DNA of 5,501 nucleotides from positions 1 to 5,501 of the forward strand of contig CAZRTJ010000049.1 in NCBI GenBank assembly GCA_964602985.1, in the 5' to 3' direction. The notes under the pieces are model-generated. The model worked only from the letters and a program-made list of their open reading frames with translations. It ran no database searches and was not told where the DNA came from. Each line of letters opens with the position of its first letter. The stretch's first letter is position 1. Of the stretch, positions 1-5,501 are shown piece by piece. This stretch comes from CAYZJB01 sp964602985. Lineage in GTDB: Bacteria; CLD3; SB21. The position numbers and the translations under genes were made by a program.

Positions 1-268
1 GTGTATCGCGGTTGTTTTGCCCGTCCGCGGCGATGATCCGATAGAATATTCCACTTGAGCCCACGCCACTGCCCGGAATGGTCGCCGAGTAGGTATTATC
101 TGACGCGGTCATGGCCTGACTATTACCGAACGCGGCCTGCGTGCCCGAGCGGTATTCCAGAGTGACGGTGTTCACCATATGATTGTCCGTCACGGTCGCC
201 GCGACCTGAATGGCACTGCCCGCCGCGACAGGATTCGGGGTTGCAGAAGGCGAGGATATCTGAGGAGC
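1..268 (-). other. Start of an Ig-like domain at the window edge (residues 1588-1676, incomplete)
   Basis: Seen: APQISSPSATPNPVAAGS opens a new unit after the SSQQ-rich linker, followed by IQVAATVTDNHMVNTVTLEYRS, an Asn/Met-rich loop, TYSATIPGSG and GIFYRIIAADGQNNRDT up to the edge. Known from memory: the layout 'P.P...G..V.V.A.V.D......V.L.Y......Y.A.IP.......YRI.A.D..N' is a common Ig-like surface-protein domain and often comes before C-terminal sorting domains in FCB-group proteins. What follows is outside the window, so total length and anchoring cannot be judged. Confidence 0.6.
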
Positions 269-3200
269 GACAACATCCTGCTGGCTGGACTGACTGCCGA
301 CCAGAGGACTGGTCGTACGATAATTCCTGCTCAAGCCGGTGCCGTTGTATGCAAACACCGCATAGTAATAGGGCGTATTTTCTTCCAATCCCGTATCGGT
401 AAACGACGTACTGCTCCCGACATACACGACGGTGTCGCTTCCCAAAACTGTCCTAACCGCATACGACGTGCTGTCTACCGGAACACCACCCGGCGATGAT
501 CCTGCTTTGCGAAGTACCAGATATCCCGCCGGTGTGCCCGACGCCGCCGTAAACGATACCGTCATAGAATTTGTTGCTATCGCCGAAAACTGCAGATTGG
601 ATGCCTGCGCTGAAGGCTCGACGGCAAGTGTGGTACGGTTCCCTTCGAGATAACTCGATGTCAAATATCTCGTGCTGTCACCTCCGCCATTGTATGAAAA
701 TACCCGGTAGTGATAGACGGTTCCCGCGTCCAGATTGCGGTGCACAAAGATCGTATCGCTTCCAACATACACCACCGTATCTGATCCGATGATCTGACCC
801 GCAGAGTAAAACGTTCCATTATTCGGCGTCGCCTGCACGGCGCTTGAGCGAGCCAGCACGATGTAACCACCCGGCACATCAGCCGCCCGGCGGAACGACA
901 TCCTCAGCGTGTCGTCGCCTGCCGAGAGACAGCGTAGCTCCGACGCCGCCGATGAAGGCGATAAGGCCAGAGTGGTTTGGCTGAGCTTTGGAGCATTCCC
1001 ACCCAGATAATTCTCCTGTCCCGCGGAACCGTTGTATTCGAACATCTGCACGTGATACACCGTCGAAGAGTTCAGCCCAGTAATCGTCGTCGAATTTCCT
1101 GCGCCGTTGTACACCACATATTGCCCAGACAGCATCTGCGAACCGGATCCAAAAGCGCCGGCAACATACGACGCGCCATCGTATGGACTTGCGGTCACCG
1201 CTGATCCCGCCCGCATCACCACGATTCGCGCCGACCCATTCCCCGATGTCCACTGGAGTCTGAGCGTGTCATCATCCGGTGGATCGACAAACAGCGGCGC
1301 CGATGACTGCACAGTGGGTTCATTGCCGGGCGGCACATCGCTGACGATAAAGTCCGTCTCTCCCAGTCCGCCATTGCCCTGCAGGTAGATCCAGCGACTG
1401 TAGGGCTGTACGCTCGTCACAGTGCGATGTCGCACACGCATACGAACTTTGTATCGTCCTCCGCTGATCAGCCCCGAGAGAGTCTGGGAGACTACACTGC
1501 CGCTGAGGCCTGCGTCCGTCCAGGAAGTCTCGATCAGTCCGATGCCATCGAAGGCTGTTCCCAGCGGCTTGACTTCAAACACAGCCTTCGCATCGGCGCG
1601 TCCTCCAAATCCAGTCAGTCGGATCGCTCCACCCGCAGAGGACGACGAGTGCGTGCGACCGACAGGTGCAATCGGAGTGGCAAGATCGCTTCGATAGAGC
1701 TGGGGCCTCAGCGAGACACCCCCGCCATTGCCGTAATATACAAACGCCCGACCTTCATCCGACTGGCCGTTGTCATAGCCGTATGCCCCCACGATAACAT
1801 CCGAATATCCATCGCCATTCACATCCCCCGCTGATGCCACGCTGAAGCCAAACCATGCGCTCGCCTGATCACTCTCGGCCGTCCAGTTTGATGTGAGCGA
1901 GAGACCGCTCGCGCTTCCATGATACACATACGCCCGGCCTTCATCAGTTTGACCGTTGTCGTAGTATAATGCACCCACAATGACATCTGAATATCCATCG
2001 CCATTCACATCCCCGGCAGAGGCCACGTTATAGCCAAAGTTTGCGCTCGCCTGATCGCTCTCGGCACTCCAGTCTGATGTGAGCGACAGACCACTCGCAC
2101 TGCCGTGATAGACAAACGCCCGGCCTTCATCCGAATCGCCGTTGTCGTATGCATCAGCACCTACAACTATATCGGAATATCCATCGCCGTTCACATCGCC
2201 GACCGAGGCCACGCAGACGCCAAACCCCGACTCTGCTTGGTCACTCTCGGTTGTCCAGTTTGATCTGAATGAGAGGCCACTATCACTGCCGTGATAGACA
2301 AACGCACGACCTTCCAATATCTGCCCGTTGCTATATTTGGATGCCCCTATGATCACATCTGAATAACCATCCCCATTCACATCTCCGGCCGATGCCACGC
2401 TGTTGCCAAAGAATGCGCTTGCCTGGTCACTCTCGGCTGTCCAATTCGATGTGAGCGAGAGACCACTCGCGCTGCCATGATAAAGAAATGCACGGCCCTC
2501 ATCTATCTGTCCGTTGTCGTAGTAGTATGCACCCACGATGACATCCGAATATCCATCGCCGTTGACATCCCCAGCCGAGGCCACGCTGGAGCCAAAATAT
2601 GCGCTCGCCTGATCACTCTCGGCACTCCAGTTCGATGTGAGCGAGAGGCCACTGGCACTGCCGTGATATACAAACGCACGGCCTTCATTTGATTGGCCGT
2701 TGTCATACAAGTATGCACCCACGATAACATCGGAATAGCCATCCCCATTCACATCTCCGGCCGAGGCCACGCGACGGCCAAATTCTGCGCTCGTCTGATC
2801 GCTCTCGGCTGTCCAGTTTGAACTGAGCGAGAGGCCACTGGCGCTGCCGTGATAAACAAATGCACGGCCTTCTTCAGTTTGGCCGTTGTCGTACCAGAAT
2901 GCCCCCACGATCACATCTGAATATCCATCGCCATTCACATCCCCCGCCGAGGCCACGCTGGAGCCAAAATATGCGCTTGTCTGATCACTCTCAGCTGTCC
3001 AGTTCGATGTGAGCGAGAGGCCACTGGCACCGCCGTGATAGACATACGCCCGACCCTCATCCGATTGGCCGTTGTCATAGAGGAGTGCCCCCACTATGAC
3101 ATCTGAATATCCATCGCCATTCACATCCCCGGCAGAGGACACGACGATGCCAAACAATGCGTAAGCCTGATCACTCTCGGCTGTCCAGTTCGATGTGAGC

Positions 3201-5029
3201 GAGAGGCCACTGGCACTGCCGCGATAGACAAACGCACGGCCTTCATTTGCTTCGCCATTGTCATAATACGGTGCCCCCACGATCACATCGGAATATCCGT
3301 CTCCATTCACATCTCCGGAAGAAGCAAGACTACTGCCAAACCCGGCGTTTTCTTGATCGCTCTCGGCGGTCCAGTTTGAAGTCAGCGATAGGCCACTTGC
3401 ACTGCCGTGATAGACAAATACCCGGCCTTCATCGCTTTCGCCGTTGTCATAGCTGTATGCACCCACGATAACATCGGAGTATCCATCGCCGTTGACATCC
3501 CCGGCCGATGCCACGCTGGAGCCAAAGTATGCATCCGTCTGATCACTCTCGGCTGTCCAGTTTGACGTGAGCGAGAGGCCACCGGCACTGCCGTGATAAA
3601 CAAACGCGCGACCTTCATCATCTTCGCCATTGTCATACAAGTATGCCCCCACGATCACATCCGAATATCCGTCACCGTTCACATCCCCTGCCGATGCCAC
3701 GCTAATGCCTTCTGCATATGCCTGATTACTCTCGGCACTCCAGTTCGACGTGAGCGAGAGACCGGCTGCACTTCCATAATACACAAACGCGCGGCCTTCA
3801 TCCGGCTCGCCGTTGTCATATTCGGATGCCCCCACGATGACATCGGAATATCCATCGCCATTCACATCCCCGGCGGAAGACACGACGATGCCAAAATACG
3901 CATCTGCCTGATCACTCTCCGCGGTCCAGTTTGCAGCGACAGAGAGGCCACTCGCGCTTCCGTGATAGACATACGCCCGACCCTCATCCGACTCGCTGTT
4001 GTCATAGTGGTATGACCCTACGATCACATCTGAATAGCCATCCCCGTTGACATCCCCAGCCGAGGCCACACTACTACCAAATCGTGCATCTACCTGTTCA
4101 CTCTCGGCCGTCCAGTTGGCTGTGAGCGAGAGGCCACTTGCACTGCCATGATAGACAAACACACGGCCTTCGTCGGTTTCGCCGTTATCATAGTATGATG
4201 CACTCACGATGACATCCGAATATCCATCTCCGTTCACATCTCCGGCTGAGGCCACGCGGGCGCCAAAATATGCACCTCCCTGATCGCTCTCGGCTGTCCA
4301 GTTGGCGGACGTTGACAATGGGTCGATCAGGACGGGATATCGCGCGTCTTCGTCATTGACCACGATCTCAAGATCTTCACCCTCCCGCTCCATCGAAGCG
4401 GCCAGCTCACGCCCCGTCGCGTCCGTCACATGCAATCCCGTATACCGATACCGGAGTTGTCCCTCCCCATCCGAGAAGCCAATCCCCTTGCCATCTCCCT
4501 GGACCTCAAAGTGCAGTCCCGACTCCACATCGATCTGAAGCCGCAGATAGCCCTCCCCATCCGGTCCTTCCCGAATCAGGAAATCCTGACGCATTCCTTC
4601 TTCAGAGTTCACATACGTGATCGTGATGTCTTCCCCCTCCGCCATCGCCCGATTCCCTTCGGCTGTCAGCCTGCCGGGCTCATACTCTGTGATTTCCTCG
4701 CGTCCATGCCCGATCACCATCATGGACACCTCCCATGACTCCTCCGTCCTCGGTGTCACACGAAAACCACGATCCACATACGTAAACCGCAGATTCTGCG
4801 CGCGATTGGGCGAACGATACACGCCCTCCTGCGGCCGAATCTCGTATTCCGATTTTGAGATATCCTTCTGTACCTGCGACCACCAGTCCTGCGACACACC
4901 CACCGGCACAGACTCCGCTGGCGCGTTTGTCGCGGTATCCCGGTTCATATCTGTGTGCCTGGTCAACGTATCGCTGTGCCAGACGATCAGAAGTAGAAAC
5001 GGAATGCCATTCAGCAGAGATGTTTTCAT
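1..5029 (-). CDS. Giant exported FG-GAP (integrin-alpha-type) beta-propeller protein with FnIII-like domains, 3' end outside window
   Basis: Seen: an uninterrupted frame of 1676 codons from ATG at 5029 to the window edge, no stop. The start is fixed by AGGAGGG 4 bases upstream; the next Met (residue 28) has no comparable site. Residues 1-19 look like a signal peptide: Lys2, then a hydrophobic stretch ending FLLLIVW, cleavage site unclear. Domains follow: N-terminal beta-rich domain (about 47-240), fourteen 62-residue FG-GAP repeats (244-1110), a post-propeller domain (about 1111-1236), three FnIII-like domains (about 1237-1587) and the start of an Ig-like domain (1588 on). Known: FG-GAP repeats form calcium-binding beta-propeller blades in integrins and in many bacterial surface proteins, often in adhesion or binding. 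Inferred: secreted or cell-surface, non-enzymatic, binding or adhesion role; no catalytic motif is visible. The missing C-terminus would carry any anchor or secretion signal, such as a type IX sorting domain. Ligand unknown. Confidence 0.96.
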   Translation of the reverse strand, partial: MKTSLLNGIPFLLLIVWHSDTLTRHTDMNRDTATNAPAESVPVGVSQDWWSQVQKDISKSEYEIRPQEGVYRSPNRAQNLRFTYVDRGFRVTPRTEESWEVSMMVIGHGREEITEYEPGRLTAEGNRAMAEGEDITITYVNSEEGMRQDFLIREGPDGEGYLRLQIDVESGLHFEVQGDGKGIGFSDGEGQLRYRYTGLHVTDATGRELAASMEREGEDLEIVVNDEDARYPVLIDPLSTSANWTAESDQGGAYFGARVASAGDVNGDGYSDVIVSASYYDNGETDEGRVFVYHGSASGLSLTANWTAESEQVDARFGSSVASAGDVNGDGYSDVIVGSYHYDNSESDEGRAYVYHGSASGLSVAANWTAESDQADAYFGIVVSSAGDVNGDGYSDVIVGASEYDNGEPDEGRAFVYYGSAAGLSLTSNWSAESNQAYAEGISVASAGDVNGDGYSDVIVGAYLYDNGEDDEGRAFVYHGSAGGLSLTSNWTAESDQTDAYFGSSVASAGDVNGDGYSDVIVGAYSYDNGESDEGRVFVYHGSASGLSLTSNWTAESDQENAGFGSSLASSGDVNGDGYSDVIVGAPYYDNGEANEGRAFVYRGSASGLSLTSNWTAESDQAYALFGIVVSSAGDVNGDGYSDVIVGALLYDNGQSDEGRAYVYHGGASGLSLTSNWTAESDQTSAYFGSSVASAGDVNGDGYSDVIVGAFWYDNGQTEEGRAFVYHGSASGLSLSSNWTAESDQTSAEFGRRVASAGDVNGDGYSDVIVGAYLYDNGQSNEGRAFVYHGSASGLSLTSNWSAESDQASAYFGSSVASAGDVNGDGYSDVIVGAYYYDNGQIDEGRAFLYHGSASGLSLTSNWTAESDQASAFFGNSVASAGDVNGDGYSDVIIGASKYSNGQILEGRAFVYHGSDSGLSFRSNWTTESDQAESGFGVCVASVGDVNGDGYSDIVVGADAYDNGDSDEGRAFVYHGSASGLSLTSDWSAESDQASANFGYNVASAGDVNGDGYSDVIVGALYYDNGQTDEGRAYVYHGSASGLSLTSNWTAESDQASAWFGFSVASAGDVNGDGYSDVIVGAYGYDNGQSDEGRAFVYYGNGGGVSLRPQLYRSDLATPIAPVGRTHSSSSAGGAIRLTGFGGRADAKAVFEVKPLGTAFDGIGLIETSWTDAGLSGSVVSQTLSGLISGGRYKVRMRVRHRTVTSVQPYSRWIYLQGNGGLGETDFIVSDVPPGNEPTVQSSAPLFVDPPDDDTLRLQWTSGNGSARIVVMRAGSAVTASPYDGASYVAGAFGSGSQMLSGQYVVYNGAGNSTTITGLNSSTVYHVQMFEYNGSAGQENYLGGNAPKLSQTTLALSPSSAASELRCLSAGDDTLRMSFRRAADVPGGYIVLARSSAVQATPNNGTFYSAGQIIGSDTVVYVGSDTIFVHRNLDAGTVYHYRVFSYNGGGDSTRYLTSSYLEGNRTTLAVEPSAQASNLQFSAIATNSMTVSFTAASGTPAGYLVLRKAGSSPGGVPVDSTSYAVRTVLGSDTVVYVGSSTSFTDTGLEENTPYYYAVFAYNGTGLSRNYRTTSPLVGSQSSQQDVVAPQISSPSATPNPVAAGSAIQVAATVTDNHMVNTVTLEYRSGTQAAFGNSQAMTASDNTYSATIPGSGVGSSGIFYRIIAADGQNNRDT
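269..1321 (-). repeat. Three tandem fibronectin-III-like domains (residues about 1237-1587)
   Basis: Seen: three units of about 105-120 residues, roughly 1237-1358, 1359-1473 and 1474-1587. Each has an early 'DTLRLQW / DTLRMSF / NSMTVSF' strand, a middle 'R(I/Y)VVM / GYIVLAR / GYLVLRK' strand, a Tyr-Val-Val-Tyr strand (QYVVYNG, DTVVYVGSDT, DTVVYVGSST), and a closing 'L..TVYHVQMFEYNG / TVYHYRVFSYNG / TPYYYAVFAYNG' strand pair. Units 2 and 3 are the closest pair. Known: FnIII-like domains of this style are stalk or spacer modules in FCB-group extracellular proteins. Inferred: they hold the propeller part away from the cell surface or pair with the unseen C-terminus. Between them the linkers are Ser/Pro/Ala-rich (LALSPSSAAS, LAVEPSAQAS). 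Confidence 0.75.
1322..1699 (-). other. Post-propeller beta-sandwich-like domain (residues about 1111-1236)
   Basis: Seen: the last blade runs into VSLRPQLYRSD, then APVGRTHSSSSAGG, VFEVKPLGTAFDGIG (FDGIG 1160-1164), SWTDAGLSGS, RYKVRMRVRHRT and VQPYSRW (1207-1213), ending near GLGETDFIVSDVPPGN. Known from memory: the order 'RPQ..R.D...PIAP.GR', 'VKPLGTxFDGxG', 'YxxRVRxRY' and 'QPYSRW' is a frequent C-terminal companion of bacterial FG-GAP propeller arrays. The alternating pattern suggests a beta-sandwich. Inferred: it closes or caps the propeller and joins it to the FnIII-like stalk. I do not know a specific ligand or activity. Confidence 0.65.
1700..4300 (-). repeat. Fourteen tandem 186-bp coding repeats = FG-GAP calcium-binding propeller blades
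   Basis: Taking the Trp of (N/D)WxAES(D/N/E)Q as position 1, repeats start at 4300, 4114, 3928, 3742, 3559, 3373, 3187, 3001, 2815, 2629, 2443, 2257, 2071 and 1885, and the last ends at 1700. The period is 186 bp (62 residues) every time except repeat 4, which is 183 bp. Fixed elements by position: WTAESDQ (1-7), FG (12-13), VASAGDVNGDGYSDVIVGA (16-34), YDNG (37-40), EGRAFVYHGS (44-53), SGLSLTSN (55-62). GDVNGDGYSD (20-29) is unchanged in all fourteen and matches the D-x-N-x-D-G-x-x-D calcium loop of FG-GAP repeats. Variability is concentrated at positions 8-9, 11, 14-15, 35-36 and 41-43, likely loop positions. One repeat per blade gives 14 blades, consistent with two seven-bladed propellers (inferred). 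After repeat 14 the pattern decays: the next expected Trp is Leu1111. Confidence 0.97.
4315..4891 (-). other. N-terminal beta-rich domain of the FG-GAP protein (residues about 47-238)
   Basis: Seen: residues 47-81 hold QDWWSQVQKDISKSEYEI and YRSPNRAQNLRFTY; residues 137-150 hold ITYVNSEEGMRQDF; then a beta-rich, Glu/Asp/Gly-rich stretch ending in YPVLIDPL (231-238), immediately before the first propeller repeat. Known from memory: a leader domain with 'SPNRAxNLR', 'YxNxxxGxRQDF' and a closing 'YPVxIDPL' commonly precedes FG-GAP propellers, and related closing motifs precede some RHS-type arrays in secreted bacterial proteins. Its specific function is not established, as far as I know. Inferred: a cap or folding module that leads into the propeller; the ordered Trp-Trp and Arg/Asn positions look conserved rather than linker-like. 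Confidence 0.7.
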
Positions 5030-5088
5030 GTTACCCTCCTACATTCACTCGACAGTTGGGACACTCGTTTCGATTTTAGCGATCCTCC
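5030..5088 (-). other. 59-base intergenic spacer between the CsgG-like gene and the FG-GAP gene
   Basis: This spacer follows the TAG of the upstream gene and precedes the ATG of the large gene. Apart from the ribosome binding site I see only a weak TAAAAT (5078-5073 on the minus strand) with no matching -35 box 16-18 bases upstream and no Bacteroidota-type TTTG / TAnnTTTG pair. I see no hairpin followed by a T run, so there is no sign of a terminator. Both points favour, without proving, transcription continuing from the upstream gene into the large one. Confidence 0.6.
5034..5040 (-). promoter_or_regulatory. Strong Shine-Dalgarno (AGGAGGG) for the giant FG-GAP gene
   Basis: On the minus strand the sequence reads AGGAGGGTAAC directly before ATG. 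It is a full match to the anti-SD core, with 4-5 bases between it and the start codon. It settles the start at 5029 over the in-frame Met28. Such a strong site in an otherwise short spacer suggests efficient translation of the large secreted product. Confidence 0.9.
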
Positions 5089-5501
5089 CTACGGCACTTG
5101 CGGCTCGCCCGGAGGGTTGCCGACGGTGGATGATATGCCGGTTGATTTGCCGGATAACAGCAGTGCGCTGGCGCCTCCTCCGGCCAGGATCGCCGCCGTC
5201 ACCCATAACCACGTCTTGCTCTTGGGCTGATAAATGCCCGTCAGTTTCTGCGCCAGCAAGTCAAACGTCTTGATCAGGCCTTCGGTCGCGCCGGAATACT
5301 CCTCGCTCGCCGTGCCTTCCACCTTTCCGGTCGACACATCCAGTATCCGCACCGTCACCGTGTACGTCTGGCCGACCTTGCCCAGATCTCCCGTGATCAT
5401 TTTCTCAGCGGCCAGCAACTGCCCGACCTGCACTGCGCAGTCTTCGGTATTGCACAGATCGCTCATCGAAAAATCCTGCTCCTTCAGGATCGTCTCCATC
5501 T
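5089..5501 (-). CDS. C-terminal part of a CsgG/DUF2380-like envelope protein, 5' end outside window
   Basis: Seen: a frame entering from the right edge and ending at TAG (5091-5089). The first visible Met (5499) is preceded by ..AG, which fits an internal Lys-Met, and no start signal can be seen, so I treat it as internal. The visible part has METILKEQDF, a Cys-x4-Cys pair (16 and 21 counted from that Met), then GQLLAAEKMITGDLGKVG and TYTVTVRILDVSTGKVEG strands, an amphipathic stretch, one hydrophobic segment (about 97-116, Gly/Ala/Leu-rich) and a Gly/Pro tail ending PGEPQVP. Known from memory of family style: CsgG/FlgO/DUF2380-like proteins in FCB-group bacteria share the 'ILKEQ-F, C-x4-C, GQLL, GxxGKVG-x-TYT, ILDVxTGK' layout and sit in or near the outer membrane. 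The C-terminal hydrophobic helix may anchor or oligomerise it. The exact family and role are uncertain. It lies 59 bases upstream of the giant FG-GAP gene in the same direction, so co-transcription is plausible. Confidence 0.85.
   Translation of the reverse strand, partial: METILKEQDFSMSDLCNTEDCAVQVGQLLAAEKMITGDLGKVGQTYTVTVRILDVSTGKVEGTASEEYSGATEGLIKTFDLLAQKLTGIYQPKSKTWLWVTAAILAGGGASALLLSGKSTGISSTVGNPPGEPQVP

Noticed and set aside
1819..3861. Short minus-strand frames starting MAMDIQMS or similar over the array
   Set aside because: These are an alternate frame of the same repeat DNA, not the frame that keeps the calcium loop and runs continuously through the whole array.
3593..4015. Plus-strand open frame with repeating 'RISIAIHIP' and 'VCPHD' motifs
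   Set aside because: The repetition is only the antisense reading of the 186-bp FG-GAP repeats; the same motif reappears in other short plus-strand frames over the array (for example 1427-1834 and 2477-2692).
1700..4300. CRISPR array or non-coding tandem repeat
   Set aside because: The period (186 bp) is far too long, there are no unique spacers, and the repeats keep an open reading frame with silent third-base changes, so they are coding.
4946..4948. Alternative start at Met28 of the FG-GAP protein
   Set aside because: It lacks a good Shine-Dalgarno and would remove the signal-peptide-like N-terminus; the ATG at 5029 has AGGAGGG at ideal spacing.
5073..5078. TAAAAT as a -10 box for the large gene
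   Set aside because: No acceptable -35 element lies 16-18 bases upstream (GCAAGT at the expected place), and no Bacteroidota-type promoter pair is visible.
4617..5273. 218-residue plus-strand open frame crossing both genes
   Set aside because: It is antisense to the end of the CsgG-like gene, the spacer and the start of the FG-GAP gene. Its protein is Ser/Arg/Pro-rich with no recognisable domain, and it has no ribosome binding site. The minus-strand frames have clear family motifs.
5497..5499. ATG at 5499 as the true start of the CsgG-like gene
   Set aside because: It lies two bases from the edge, with no upstream sequence to judge, and METILKEQ looks like the interior of the domain (homologues I recall have ...ER-S-x-M-x-x-IL-K-E-Q), so the gene most likely begins outside the window.

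Overview
The window holds parts of two genes, both on the minus strand, and no supported gene on the plus strand. Read right to left, the order is: the 3' end of a CsgG-like outer-membrane or lipoprotein-associated gene (5501 to 5089), a 59-base spacer carrying a near-perfect Shine-Dalgarno, and one very large gene that starts at 5029 and is still open at base 1. I translated the large frame codon by codon. It gives 1676 codons with no stop and no frameshift, so it fills more than 90% of the window although neither its stop codon nor its last domain is present.

The large product is a modular exported surface protein. It has, in order: a probable signal peptide (residues about 1-19); a roughly 190-residue N-terminal beta-rich domain ending in YPVLIDPL (231-238); fourteen tandem FG-GAP/integrin-alpha-type repeats of 62 residues (244-1110), each with an unchanged calcium loop GDVNGDGYSD; a post-propeller domain (about 1111-1236) of the kind that usually follows such propellers; three tandem fibronectin-III-like domains (about 1237-1587); and the start of another Ig-like domain (from about 1588) cut by the window edge. 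Fourteen blades suggests two seven-bladed propellers. Two variable positions in the repeat split the array close to its midpoint.

The upstream gene is the C-terminal 136-odd residues of a protein resembling the CsgG/DUF2380-like families of the FCB group, ending in one hydrophobic segment and a short Gly/Pro-rich tail. The two genes are close and co-directional and could be co-transcribed. A working inference is an envelope-associated factor next to a large secreted adhesin-like protein.

The style of the domains (FG-GAP array plus FnIII-like domains with 'YYxVFxYNG' strands, CsgG-like neighbour) points to a Bacteroidota/Ignavibacteria/Chlorobi-like or related FCB bacterium of moderate GC. 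This is inference from protein style only; there is no rRNA or marker gene here. I see no mobile element, CRISPR array or RNA gene.
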